A stretch of DNA of 64,000 bases, taken from positions 1-64,000 of the forward strand of contig NZ_LOHE01000035.1 in NCBI RefSeq assembly GCF_001559865.1. Reading direction: 5' to 3'. The notes beneath the pieces were generated by a model. The model searched no databases. It saw only the letters and a program-made list of their open reading frames with translations, and was not told where the DNA came from. This document shows positions 16,154 to 25,359 of this stretch, piece after piece. The DNA comes from Abyssisolibacter fermentans. Its GTDB lineage: Bacteria > Bacillota > Clostridia > Tissierellales > MCWD3. Each line of letters opens with the position of its first letter. Position 1 is the stretch's first letter. A program made the translations under genes and the position numbers.

Positions 16154-16876
16154 TTATTTCCACCTTGTAATGATAAATCCATCTACATTGTTCCCTGATA
16201 TTTCAGTCTTTTCGTTTAATAATGATTGAACATTATCTATTTCATTTGTAAAGGATAATTCATACTGAATGTCTTGTAGCTTGATTTTTAGAGGATTTTT
16301 CCTATATTTGTATTGTTTAATCCATTCTATGTATTCCTCTAGTACAAAATTATGCTTCATTATAATAAAAGAATGAGGCAATCCTACATATCTAAAATGC
16401 CATGGTTCTTCAGCGACACCAGTTATGTTATTCTTGCCCTTTAAGTATCGTTGAACAAATCCGTATTTCCATGCATTATCTTTGAAGCTCCTAATCTCTG
16501 GTGTGTCAGGCAGATTAGGAGAAACATAATCTATATTTTTTGAATTTAAACCTAAATCGATAGCATATCCCGTGTGATGTTCACTTGCATATGGATGTGC
16601 TACATACTGTTTTGTGTATTCTTTTCCTCTTTCCAATAATACTAATTCATAAAGGTGATCTTGCTCCATAATTGTACGGTATCCACTTACGCCAACTATT
16701 TTGTTATCTAGATCATAATCATGAATCCATCTACTTAAATGCTGTTTAACTGTTTGGTCTAATAAAACTTCTGGACGATTGGAATCTACAGGTTCCAACA
16801 AAACTGTTTGACTATGATAAATATGCTTTTTATTTACTAATAAAACATATCCTTGGTATATATTCAAAGCTTTCAC
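16154..16876 (-). CDS. VanY/VanXY-type D,D-carboxypeptidase (M15 family)
   Basis: A 240-residue zinc peptidase. It has SGYRT, SEHHTGYAIDLG (zinc-binding His and Asp of the SxHxxGxAxD motif) and EPWHFRYVG (catalytic Glu and zinc His). No signal peptide or membrane segment is visible, which fits a cytoplasmic VanXY-type enzyme that hydrolyses D-Ala-D-Ala and precursors ending in it. Its start overlaps the ligase stop by 4 bases (ATGA), so the two are translationally coupled. The last 60 residues extend beyond the usual VanXY length. Confidence 0.75.
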   Translation of the reverse strand: MKALNIYQGYVLLVNKKHIYHSQTVLLEPVDSNRPEVLLDQTVKQHLSRWIHDYDLDNKIVGVSGYRTIMEQDHLYELVLLERGKEYTKQYVAHPYASEHHTGYAIDLGLNSKNIDYVSPNLPDTPEIRSFKDNAWKYGFVQRYLKGKNNITGVAEEPWHFRYVGLPHSFIIMKHNFVLEEYIEWIKQYKYRKNPLKIKLQDIQYELSFTNEIDNVQSLLNEKTEISGNNVDGFIITRWK

Positions 16877-17907
16877 TCCATTTCTATTTTTACAATCGTT
16901 TGAATTAATGTGTTGAAATCCATTCCAATTCCTGTCATCATCTTAGGAAATCTACTTAATTGAGTAAAACCTGGTATGGTGTTCACTTCATTAAATACAA
17001 TCTCATTTTCTGGGGTCAAAAACATGTCAATTCGTGCAAAACCCTTGCATCCAAGAGTTCGATAAATTTTTATGCCTACTTCTTTTATTTTTTGCTCAAT
17101 ATTTTCAGGTATTCTAGCAGGTACGTGAATTTTTAAAGTTTCTTGGTGATATTTTTCGTAATAATCAAGAAACCTCTTTTCGAGTTCTATTTCATCAACA
17201 CTACCTATTGTTAGAAATTCGCTGCCAATAATAGAACATCCAACCTCAAAACCTTCTATAGTCTCTTCTATAGTTATTTTTTGGTCATATGCAAATGCCT
17301 GTTCTATTGCTTTTTTTATTTGATTTTCATTTTCTACTCTAGTTATTCCAAAGGATGAACCTGCTCTCATTGGCTTTACATATAATGGGTATTTCATATC
17401 ACTTAATAATTCATTATCATTATTTTTAATTGAATATTTATCTAATATAATAGACTTGGGAACTTTTATTCTTTCCAATGATACTAAGTTATGTGCAATC
17501 CTCTTATTCATACAAATAGCAGAAGCTTCCATATCACATCCTATCATAGGTATTTCAGACATTTGTAATAAACCTTGAATAGTACCATCTTCTCCATTTT
17601 TTCCATGAAGAACAGGGAAAACTGCATCAACATTAACAAGCTCTGAATTATGTTCTGTCAATATGTAAAAACCTTTATCTTTTGGATTTGGAGACCAAAC
17701 TACTTTTTTGCAATTCGTATTGTACCATTTATTTTGGCGTATTAATTCAATATCACCTTCAAAAAGATACCACGCTCCTTCTTCTGTAATACCAATTAAA
17801 AATAAATCATATGTATTTTCTAAAACTTTTATTACTGAATATGAACTTTGTAAAGACACTCCATATTCTGGTGATTTTCCTCCAAATATTACAACTAACT
17901 TTTTCAT
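16873..17907 (-). CDS. vanG-like: D-alanine-D-serine ligase, VanG-like
   Basis: A 344-residue ATP-grasp enzyme with the Ddl/Van signature VFGGKSPEYGVSL, FPVLHGKNGEDGTIQGLL, KPMRAGSSFGIT and FNEVNTIPGFT. At residues 251-253 it has EKY, the residue pattern of D-Ala-D-Ser ligases (VanC/E/G); D-Ala-D-Lac ligases have EKG there. Gene order (vanW, ligase, vanXY) is that of vanG operons. It overlaps both neighbours by 4 bases. If expressed it would make D-Ala-D-Ser-ended precursors with low vancomycin affinity. Specificity is inferred from one motif. Confidence 0.75.
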   Translation of the reverse strand: MKKLVVIFGGKSPEYGVSLQSSYSVIKVLENTYDLFLIGITEEGAWYLFEGDIELIRQNKWYNTNCKKVVWSPNPKDKGFYILTEHNSELVNVDAVFPVLHGKNGEDGTIQGLLQMSEIPMIGCDMEASAICMNKRIAHNLVSLERIKVPKSIILDKYSIKNNDNELLSDMKYPLYVKPMRAGSSFGITRVENENQIKKAIEQAFAYDQKITIEETIEGFEVGCSIIGSEFLTIGSVDEIELEKRFLDYYEKYHQETLKIHVPARIPENIEQKIKEVGIKIYRTLGCKGFARIDMFLTPENEIVFNEVNTIPGFTQLSRFPKMMTGIGMDFNTLIQTIVKIEME

Positions 17908-18731
17908 TTGTTAACCTCCATTTCATAACCTATAATACAAGTATTTCTATATAAGAAGTCATCTGATAATACAGTTCCATTTAAATCAATAACTTTTTTA
18001 TAAACATCTACAGATTCATGAATATCTTTTTCAATTACTTCGTATGATAGATTTTTGTTATATAATTTTACTTTTTGATTTATATCAAAGTTACACTTTA
18101 ATTCTGTTACTAAGTCTTTACCTGTAGTTGAAGTAAGTACTTGAAACATATGATTTGTTTCGTTCTTAACTTTTAAATCTATATAACCTTCACTAACTGT
18201 TGCATCTATGCCTAATATTTCTCCCTCATGTGGAGGAAACGATTTGGTTTTATGTGTGTGGCGTTCTAGTATAGTTAAAGGACTATGCAAAAATAATTCA
18301 TATAAGATGTTACTCATTTGGCATAATCCACCGCCATATGAAGGTTTAATTTCTCCATCTATTAGTATTAGCCCATCTTTATATGGTTTTTCTTTATCTG
18401 CATCTTTTGCTAACAGCCAAAAAGAAAACACTTCACCTGGATATATGATAGTATCTGTCATTGAAGAACACAAAATTTTAAGATTATGTGCCTTGTTTTT
18501 TTGATAAATCAAATCATAGCCGCTATTATAATTAATCATTTGTTGAGATATTTTATGTACACAATACTCGAGTTCGTTTTCCATTTTGTTTTTTGCAAAT
18601 ATATATTTACTATTATTCATTTTTTTATAATAGCTTTTTTTGTGTAACATCCTTTTTAAATGTACAAGAAATGGAAAGTAATCTTTGATCTTAGATTTTG
18701 CTATTCTTGAGTACTTATTTATCATTTGCAC
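17904..18731 (-). CDS. vanW-like: VanW-family protein
   Basis: A 275-residue protein with the VanW core: a YPGEVFSFWLLA segment, then PSYGGGLCQMSNILYELFL, then ERHTHKTKSFPP and GIDATVSEG. VanW occurs in glycopeptide-resistance operons and in many cell-wall proteins but its activity is unknown. There is no signal peptide. It is the first gene of a three-gene operon with 4-base overlaps. GGAGAGGAG precedes the ATG. No vanR, vanS, vanY or vanT is adjacent. Confidence 0.8.
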   Translation of the reverse strand: MQMINKYSRIAKSKIKDYFPFLVHLKRMLHKKSYYKKMNNSKYIFAKNKMENELEYCVHKISQQMINYNSGYDLIYQKNKAHNLKILCSSMTDTIIYPGEVFSFWLLAKDADKEKPYKDGLILIDGEIKPSYGGGLCQMSNILYELFLHSPLTILERHTHKTKSFPPHEGEILGIDATVSEGYIDLKVKNETNHMFQVLTSTTGKDLVTELKCNFDINQKVKLYNKNLSYEVIEKDIHESVDVYKKVIDLNGTVLSDDFLYRNTCIIGYEMEVNK

Positions 18732-19051
18732 TTCTCCTCTCCGTCAAGAAATAATCTAAAATGTATTTCTAGGATTAGAGTATCAAGAATATTTATATTT
18801 TTTCTTGAGTTTTTCTAAAATTTTTCTAAAGGATTGTATAAAATTTAGTAAATACATTTACTAGTGAGGTATTTTATCGTGTCTACATAAGGCTAGTTGA
18901 TGGTCTAAGTAAGATAATAAGCCAAACTGTCCAACTTTTAAAATATATAAATTACTTATATTAATGCATAAAATTTACAAATTTTAAATAAAATTAGTGT
19001 AATGCAATTAAATTACTGTATAAATTTAAAAAATATCAGGAGGGATTTATT
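18732..19051. promoter_or_regulatory. Divergent intergenic region between vanW-like operon and cysteine protease
   Basis: 320 AT-rich bases that must hold both promoters. A 16-base palindrome AGTAAATACATTTACT is at about 18848-18863, a possible operator. CTTGA/TCAAG pieces near 18770-18810 form weak inverted repeats. No confident promoter hexamer pair was identified. AGGAGGG before 19052 is the protease ribosome binding site. Confidence 0.35.
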
Positions 19052-20128
19052 ATGAAAAGGTACACCAAGGTTTCGATTTTAATTTTAGTCTTTACTCTTT
19101 TATTTACTAATTTTACAACTTATGCTTTTGGACAGGATGATGCATACAGATTTTCCACTAATACTATTGATTCTAAGATTGAACAGTATTTTGCCCAAAA
19201 TGTTGACAAGTATTTCCATACATTAAAAAGGAATCCTCAAAACTATGGTATTGATAGTATTGGTAATTTGAATTATAGTAAACTATTTAGTGTTTATAGT
19301 TATATTGAAAGTGATGAGTCTAAAACATTTGCCGCTTCAATTATATTTAATGATGAAACACCTATAGGTTATTTTTGGGTAAATAATAACAATGGTGATA
19401 TCAATATCACAATGAGTATAGGTAATACAGAGAAATTAATATCACTTAAAAATAAACATCTAAGGATGGTAGACTATAGTGGTGATGTATATGCAGTCAG
19501 TGAAGGCATTCCGTATCTTATCTTAGATAATAAAAATTTCAACTCTAATTCCAACGAATTAAAAAATATGAAATTTAATAAAAGTAAGGTTCAAGAAATT
19601 ATTCCAGCAGAAAAACAACTATATTTAGCTGAAATAGTAGGTAAATCAGATGAATATAATGGACTTGATATGGATATTGTTTTACAGGGTAACCATCCTT
19701 GGTGTTGGGCAGCAACATGTGCTGCTATAATAAATTATATACAAAATGAAAATTTATCAGCGAGAGATGTTGTTGAATATGTATTTGGCTCAGCTGTAGA
19801 CATGGGTGGTACATGGAAGAACATGAAAAAAGCCTATAATCATTGGGGTCTTACACCTCGTGAATACAAAACATTAACTTACTCGGAAGTAAAGAATTTA
19901 ATTAATAATAATCAACCAATTCATATTGGAATGTATACAAGTACTAGTGGACATTCAATGACTTTAAGAGGATATGAAAAATGGTCAGATGGTGATATAA
20001 TTTATTATGCAATTGATCCGAATTACAATCATTATGTTTCCTTCGATGGAGATGAAAGTGGGGAAAATATATACTATATTCTAGGTGGAAGTGCATTTTA
20101 TTGGCAAAAATCAAGATTTGGATGGTAG
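19052..20128 (+). CDS. Secreted papain-fold cysteine protease
   Basis: A 358-residue preproprotein. It has a signal peptide (VSILILVFTLLFTNFTTYAF), a propeptide-like region to about residue 195, and a C-terminal catalytic domain. Catalytic residues are visible: Cys218 in NHPWCWAATCAAIINY, His301 in SGHSMTLRGY, and the IDPNYNHY Asp/Asn at about 323. QGxxPWCWAA is the signature shared by C39-like/AvrRpt2-type and staphopain-type proteases. Strong AGGAGGG precedes the ATG. The next gene, 10 bases on, encodes a chagasin-like inhibitor, which suggests control of this protease. The substrate is unknown. Confidence 0.75.
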   Translation: MKRYTKVSILILVFTLLFTNFTTYAFGQDDAYRFSTNTIDSKIEQYFAQNVDKYFHTLKRNPQNYGIDSIGNLNYSKLFSVYSYIESDESKTFAASIIFNDETPIGYFWVNNNNGDINITMSIGNTEKLISLKNKHLRMVDYSGDVYAVSEGIPYLILDNKNFNSNSNELKNMKFNKSKVQEIIPAEKQLYLAEIVGKSDEYNGLDMDIVLQGNHPWCWAATCAAIINYIQNENLSARDVVEYVFGSAVDMGGTWKNMKKAYNHWGLTPREYKTLTYSEVKNLINNNQPIHIGMYTSTSGHSMTLRGYEKWSDGDIIYYAIDPNYNHYVSFDGDESGENIYYILGGSAFYWQKSRFGW

Positions 20129-20138
20129 AGAAATATAA

Positions 20139-20582
20139 ATGTATAAAAAGATATTATTAACAATTATAACAATCACTATATGTATTATTGGAGTAAATTA
20201 TATGAATAATGAAAATTATAAAATTAGCAGAGATATCAATAGTAAATATTTATATATTACAGTTAATAATATGGATACTAAAATATTAACTGTATCTAAC
20301 AAAAATACTTACAAGATTACTATTAAGCAAGGGGACATATTCAAACTATCTTTATTAGAAAATGCAACAATAGTTACTAAATGGCAGATGATATATGATA
20401 AAAATTACATCCGACAAATTGATAATAGAACTATAGATGTAAAAACTTTGTTCCAAATAGGAAAAGAAGGTGAAGATTTTACTAGAAGAGAAATATTTTT
20501 TGAAGGAATAACGAGCGGAAAAACAAAAATAGAATTTCAATATGGGGATTTTAATTTCTATTTAGATATTATTATTTCCTAA
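20139..20582 (+). CDS. Chagasin-like (I42) cysteine protease inhibitor, exported
   Basis: A 147-residue protein with an N-terminal signal or anchor (KILLTIITITICIIGVNYM) and a strand-rich domain. Its pattern follows the chagasin/ICP fold: QGDIFKLSLLENATIVTKWQM corresponds to the G..F.I.L..NPTTGY.W stretch, and GEDFTRREIFFEGITSGKTK followed by IEFQYG corresponds to G.GG.R.F.F.A...G.T.I.F.Y. The NPTTG loop is degenerate (NATIVTKW). It starts 10 bases after the protease stop with no clear ribosome binding site, so it is probably coupled. The assignment rests on pattern recognition plus context. Confidence 0.5.
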   Translation: MYKKILLTIITITICIIGVNYMNNENYKISRDINSKYLYITVNNMDTKILTVSNKNTYKITIKQGDIFKLSLLENATIVTKWQMIYDKNYIRQIDNRTIDVKTLFQIGKEGEDFTRREIFFEGITSGKTKIEFQYGDFNFYLDIIIS

Positions 20583-20701
20583 GTATACTATACCCCCATT
20601 GGTGTAGTTTAGAGAAAATTAACAATGCATAATTAGGATGCAGAGTTGCAAATATGCATAATCGAAGTTACAAGGTTATAATAATGAGGTGATGGATTTA
20701 G

Positions 20702-20848
20702 GTAAAACTAATAAATGATACTGAAGTTGAAGAAAATGAAACGGTAGAAGTAACCTTATTGTCTGGAAGCTTAGACACAGATATAACAGCAACATTAACG
20801 ATTACCAGTGAAGATCAAAATGTTGGTATATGTCCTTATTGTGACTAA
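20702..20848 (+). pseudogene. Orphan Calx-beta-like domain fragment
   Basis: The frame reads VKLINDTEVEENETVEVTLL, then SGSLDTDITATLTITSED, and ends at TAA 20846. IND..VEENE...VTL......ATLTI..ED is the pattern of a Calx-beta strand pair. It has no credible start and is probably debris from a large surface protein. Confidence 0.4.
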
Positions 20849-21545
20849 GGATATTAGCTAGTGAAAAGTCTGAAATTGAAAAAAAGGGGACGATACACTT
20901 GTTTGTGGTAAAATATATACAAATCACACGTCGATAAGTAATTAGGAAAGAATAAGGATATAAACATGTAAACAGAAAGTATTGAACAGCAAGTTACACA
21001 TAGGGCAATTCAATACTTATAGGAGACGGCAGACTGTGTAAAAACAGTCTGTTCTTTTGATTTATATGTGTGTATAACTTATCTTTTTATATATAGGAGT
21101 TAGAGTTAGTATTTTACTGTCTATGAGGTATGTCTTTTATTACTTTTTTCTATAATCTATAGGAAAACCTTTTACAATTGTGGATAAATTATATTTCTTT
21201 TATATAGATATCAACAGATTTAATGCTTATTAACAAAGTTTAGTGTAATATAATTTATGAAAAGCTAAAAATCAGTTTATCCTTATTCTATTAAAAAGAT
21301 TAATATAATTAAAAAGATAACATATGTATATGAAATGTTCCACAAATTAAATAGGCATTAAGATTATATAAGTAATTTGTTTTTATGTCAAACTTATATG
21401 AATTATTTGTTATATAAAAATATACATGGTATAATTTTCTTGAACTATCTAAAATTTTTTTATAAAGAAGCAATTTTTTAAGCACATTTCTTGTTGATAT
21501 GAAAACATTAAATTTATTATTCAGATATTAGGAGGTAGTATTATT
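20849..21545. other. Spacer with duplicated terminator at 21028-21058
   Basis: It contains AAAAGGGGACGATACACTTG at about 20881, one of the dispersed GGGGAC motifs. It also contains GCAGACTGTGTAAAAACAGT followed by CTGTTCTTTTG, the same terminator as at 14587. The remaining 480 bases are AT-rich with no gene. TTAGGAGGTAG ends the spacer as the next gene's ribosome binding site. Confidence 0.5.
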
Positions 21546-22055
21546 ATGAGAATAATCTACGGTAGTTTTTTTACTTGGGTTTCAATTATATCAATAGTTG
21601 TCTATGTGATTTTGAAGGTTACTAATAAGAAGAATATAAAAGCTATAATAGGAGTTTGTTTATCAATTTATGGATTGTTCTGTTCTATTACTTTACCTAG
21701 TTACTTTTTCTTAAGGGTTAGTAATTCAAGATTTGCCGATATGGAATTTCTTAAATGGGTTTCAGAAAAATTCAATTTTTATGTTAATATTCTTTCGATT
21801 GTTAGTATTTTAGTTATTGTTATTTCTATTGTAATAATATTTAATGCAAGAACAAAAGAAAAGTCTTCAGATTTAGCTGTGTTATTGACATTATTAACAC
21901 AAATAACATTAGTTATAGTAGCATTTATTTTGGGTTTAAACACGATAAATAAAAAGTTCGATGTAGCGAGTTATATTTTGGCTATGGGATATTATAATTC
22001 TTTAATGCTATTTGGTATTTATATACTTAGACGAAAAATATGTAATATAGATTAA
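21546..22055 (+). CDS. Small integral membrane protein of unknown function
   Basis: A 169-residue protein with five hydrophobic segments (about residues 8-27, 35-55, 80-102, 112-132, 143-162), divided by short charged loops such as KVTNKKNIK and NARTKEKS. TTAGGAGG precedes the ATG at 7-bp spacing, so it is a real gene. There are no motifs I can tie to a family and no operon partners. Confidence 0.6.
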   Translation: MRIIYGSFFTWVSIISIVVYVILKVTNKKNIKAIIGVCLSIYGLFCSITLPSYFFLRVSNSRFADMEFLKWVSEKFNFYVNILSIVSILVIVISIVIIFNARTKEKSSDLAVLLTLLTQITLVIVAFILGLNTINKKFDVASYILAMGYYNSLMLFGIYILRRKICNID

Positions 22056-22164
22056 ATATGTAATATGTTTAAACGGAATAACATAGCTTGGATGGTTTAG
22101 TTAAGCTATCATAAATTGATTTAGAAAAAATTTTATAGGGTAATTCATACGACAGTGGACAACT

Positions 22165-22253
22165 GGTGAAAATATTAAAGAATAGTGAAAAAACCTCTAA
22201 AATACCTTAATCTCAAAAGAAGGAGGTTGAGACAATTCAGAGGTAGCTTTTTT
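22165..22253 (+). terminator. Branched terminator-like hairpin
   Basis: ACCTCT pairs with AGAGGT, enclosing an inner TCTCAA/TTGAGA stem, and GCTTTTTTG follows. It probably ends the transcript of the 21546 gene, or belonged to the symporter copy that follows. Confidence 0.55.
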
Positions 22254-22271
22254 GTTTATTTTGCATCAATT

Positions 22272-22414
22272 ATTTCTTAACCGATACCATTATATATAAT
22301 ACCTAAAATTAAAACTATGATAGATACAGTTGTAAATAAATATTTACCTAAAGGATTGAACCATTTACCTAGAGGATGTTTAGCACCTTTATTGATTTCT
22401 TTTCTTGCCTTATC
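22272..22414 (-). pseudogene. Symporter C-terminal fragment (copy of 31067-31209)
   Basis: 143 bases that match the 3' end of the intact symporter gene at 31067-31209 with one difference (GGATTGAACC here, GGATTAAACC there). Only the last 45 or so codons are present, on the minus strand as in the intact gene. Confidence 0.85.
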
Positions 22415-22470
22415 CAATAAGGCGGTTGGCATAAATAGTCACATGAGGATAAGTTTCAGTTTTGAAAACA

Positions 22471-22748
22471 TTGTTTATGGTAGTTATCTAAAAGATGATG
22501 TTGATATATCTTCAAGTGCTTTGCACATTGTTATTTTTGATACACTTTCTGCTTTATTAGCAGCTTTTATAATTATTCCAGCTGCTTTTGCTTTCGGATT
22601 GGATTCATGTGCTGGACCATCGTTGTTATTTATTACTGTACCTTCTATTTTAAAATCTATGGCGTTTGGTCGAATATTTAGTGTATTATTCTTTTTAAGT
22701 ATTATATTTGCGGCAGTATCGTCAGCAATTAATATTATATTACTATAA
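22471..22748 (+). pseudogene. Symporter middle fragment in inverted orientation
   Basis: It encodes VYGSYLKDDVDISSSALHIV, then FDTLSALLAAFIIIPAAFAF, then GPSLLFITVPSILKSMAFG. It matches the intact symporter (about 31421-31686) at nearly every base over about 265 bp but on the opposite strand, and stops at 22746. A unique 56-base stretch separates it from the C-terminal fragment. The second symporter copy has thus been truncated and internally inverted. Confidence 0.85.
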
Positions 22749-22847
22749 GAGAGAAAACTTTAAAGAAAGAGAAAAAAATTACAGAATAGGTTAAATAATG
22801 GATTAGCATTAGATATAAAAGTTAATAAGTTATAGAGGTTAACTTAT

Positions 22848-22892
22848 GCGATAGTGAGACTTATCAGTCTTTCTATCGCTCTTTTTTTTTTA
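22848..22892 (+). terminator. Rho-independent terminator
   Basis: GCGATAG at 22848-22854 pairs with CTATCGC at 22873-22879, with AGACT/AGTCT inside, followed by a run of Ts. It isolates the PTS operon from upstream transcription. Confidence 0.85.
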
Positions 22893-23165
22893 TGGGCTAC
22901 CCAGTACCAAATAAAGGCAATACCATACACCTACTCGAGACGGTTTGGAGTGCTCCCCAATGATGTACAGCTTGTTGGGCAGTAGTTTTTTTTATGGAAC
23001 AAAGAAGGGTAATTACAGAAAACTTATATAAAACACAAATAAAAACATAACGTTTTGCCACTTTTGTTGTGAAGGAATTACTTGTTGAACGTATATTATC
23101 TAGATGTTACTCTTATACTAGAAGATATAATTATTAATAACTTTAATAATTGCCACAATTAAATA
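22893..23165. other. Spacer upstream of the PTS operon
   Basis: It contains GAGACGGTTTGGAGTGCTCC at about 22938, very like GGGGACGGTTTGGAGTG at 2074 next to the IS3 remnant. It probably carries the operon promoter but no hexamer pair is convincing. Confidence 0.4.
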
Positions 23166-25358
23166 TTGGGAGGTAATATTATCGTTTTAAATCTTAGACA
23201 AAGAAAATTATTGAATTTTCTTGTAAATTTAAAAACTACCATTACAATAAAACAGTTATCAGAAAAATTTGATATAAGTCAAAGAACTATTAGATATGAC
23301 TTAGAGAGTATAAAGGAATATCTAAAAAAATATTCCAATGTAGAATTAGTAAAGAAGCCTAAGGTTGGAGTTTGGCTTAAATGTGAAAGTACAAATATCA
23401 GACAGGTGGTAGCACAGGATATCAATTTACTAGATGGACAACTTCATATTTTAGATCCAAGAGAAAGACATCAACTGATGATAACTGAGTTGTTAACTAA
23501 AGAAAAACCTGTAACTGTAAAGGAACTTGGTAGCTTAACAGGAGTCAGTGAAACTACAGCATTAAAAGATTTGGATAGTGTTGAGCAGTGGCTTAATAAA
23601 AGAAATTTATTATTAACAAGAAAGAGGAATTATGGAATTGAGATTACAGGTAACGAAGAGGAAATTAGAAAAGGAATTTGTGATGTACTAAAGGAAAATG
23701 CAAATTTTAAGCAGCTGTTTGGTTTTTTAAAACAAGTTAAGGATACTAAATTGCTAGTTAGTTCAAATAGATATTTTAGAGATTTGATAGGAGATGTGCA
23801 GCTGCTAGAGATAGAAAATGTAGTAAAAAAAGCAGAAGAATTAATGGGATTTAGTTTTGCAGACGGAGCGTTTACAGGATTAATTATCCATATTGCTATT
23901 TCGGTTAAAAGAATAAAAGAAGGTAAAGATATTCAGATTTCAAAAATTAAACTTGATGAGATACGAAAAAAAGATGAGTTTAAATTAGGTGTTAAACTAG
24001 CTCAAATGATAGAACGAAAATTTGATGTCAGGGTTCCAATAGAGGAGATAGGATATTTAACTCTTCACTTAATGGGAGCAAAAATAAGACAGGAAGTGAC
24101 GGTAGAAGAGCGAAAGGTAATACACAATACAGAAATTGAAAATATTGCTCTTGAAATTGCAGCGGTAGCAGAGGGTATATTAAGTATTCCTTTAACGAAA
24201 GACAAGCAATTTATAAAAGGACTTATTTTACACTTAAAACCTACTTTATCTAGGATAGAGTTTGGACTTGCATTTTCAAATCCTTTGCTTCAGGATATAA
24301 AAAATAAATACTATAAATATTTTGAAGTTGCTCAACTTGCTGTTAAGCCATTAGAAAATAAATTGATGAGAATTATAACTGAAGATGAGATTGGATTTAT
24401 AGCTCTTCATATAGGTGCTGCTTCTGAAAGGCATAAACCTGTTAAGAGAGTCAGTCCAAAAGTAATTCTAGTATGTAGTAGTGGGATAGGAACTACTAAT
24501 ATTTTAGCAGTGAGATTAAAGCAAGAATTTCCTAGTATTAATATTTTAGGCATTTCATCAGCACTTGATGCAGAAAATTATGCAATGAATAAAAAGGCTG
24601 ATATTATCATTACAACAATACCTATAAATGTAAAAACTTTACCAGTTTATCTCGTTAACCCTTTATTGAATGAAGAAGATATTAATAAACTTAAAGAGAA
24701 AATTAGCGTGAAAGATTATTACATTGATATATCTAACAAAAAAAATCATAATATTCAGGAAACTGTAAAGTCAATTTTTGAAATAATACAAAACTATGCT
24801 TTGATAATTGATGGATATTCTTTAGAAAATCAGCTATCAGATTTTATGTCATCATTAAACATAGAAAAAAAATTAGGCTTAGGAGATAAAAAGAATTTTA
24901 TTGGATTGAAGCAACTATTAAATGAAAAGACCATAAAAACGGGATTGAAAGCAAATGATTGGGAAGATGCAGTTAGACAAAGTGGAAATATTTTGTTAGA
25001 AAATAATGCTGTAGAGGTTAGATATGTTGATCAGATGATTAATATTATAAAAGAACATGGACCTTATATCGTAATAAGCAAGGGTATTGCATTGCTTCAT
25101 GCAAAACCTTCTGATGGAGTAAAAAAACTTATGATTTCTTTAGGAGTTTTCAAAAAAGGTGTAAGGTTTGGAAATAAAAAATTAGACCCAGTACATTTAG
25201 TATTTGCTTTTTCTTCTGTTGATAACGAAAGTCATTTGAAGGCTATGAGAGAGTTGATGAAAATAATTATTGATAGAGATACTGTTGAGCAGATTAAGTC
25301 TTCAAATTCAGTAAAAAGAGTTATTGAGATTATCGATAAAAAGCTAGGGGGTGAATAG
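23166..25358 (+). CDS. MtlR/BglG-type PTS-regulated transcriptional activator
   Basis: A 730-residue modular regulator. Domains in order: DeoR-like HTH (about 8-65, QLSEKFDISQRTIRYDLESI), second Mga-like HTH (about 95-150), PRD1 (about 190-290), PRD2 (about 310-410, with EIGFIALHIGAA), an EIIB-Gat-like domain (about 418-510, CSSGIGTT), and an EIIA-like domain (about 580-725, HAKPSDG with the phospho-acceptor His). This is the layout of MtlR-type activators controlled by PTS phosphorylation. The start is unclear: GGGAGG overlaps the TTG at 23166, so an ATT, ATC or GTT at 23178-23186 may be used. The EIIA part resembles the next gene. Confidence 0.85.
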   Translation: MGGNIIVLNLRQRKLLNFLVNLKTTITIKQLSEKFDISQRTIRYDLESIKEYLKKYSNVELVKKPKVGVWLKCESTNIRQVVAQDINLLDGQLHILDPRERHQLMITELLTKEKPVTVKELGSLTGVSETTALKDLDSVEQWLNKRNLLLTRKRNYGIEITGNEEEIRKGICDVLKENANFKQLFGFLKQVKDTKLLVSSNRYFRDLIGDVQLLEIENVVKKAEELMGFSFADGAFTGLIIHIAISVKRIKEGKDIQISKIKLDEIRKKDEFKLGVKLAQMIERKFDVRVPIEEIGYLTLHLMGAKIRQEVTVEERKVIHNTEIENIALEIAAVAEGILSIPLTKDKQFIKGLILHLKPTLSRIEFGLAFSNPLLQDIKNKYYKYFEVAQLAVKPLENKLMRIITEDEIGFIALHIGAASERHKPVKRVSPKVILVCSSGIGTTNILAVRLKQEFPSINILGISSALDAENYAMNKKADIIITTIPINVKTLPVYLVNPLLNEEDINKLKEKISVKDYYIDISNKKNHNIQETVKSIFEIIQNYALIIDGYSLENQLSDFMSSLNIEKKLGLGDKKNFIGLKQLLNEKTIKTGLKANDWEDAVRQSGNILLENNAVEVRYVDQMINIIKEHGPYIVISKGIALLHAKPSDGVKKLMISLGVFKKGVRFGNKKLDPVHLVFAFSSVDNESHLKAMRELMKIIIDRDTVEQIKSSNSVKRVIEIIDKKLGGE

Positions 25359-25359
25359 A

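Noticed and set aside
22317..22748. A 143-residue plus-strand frame as a real gene
   Set aside because: Its first half is the antisense of the symporter C-terminus and its second half is an inverted symporter fragment; it is a rearrangement product without a start signal.
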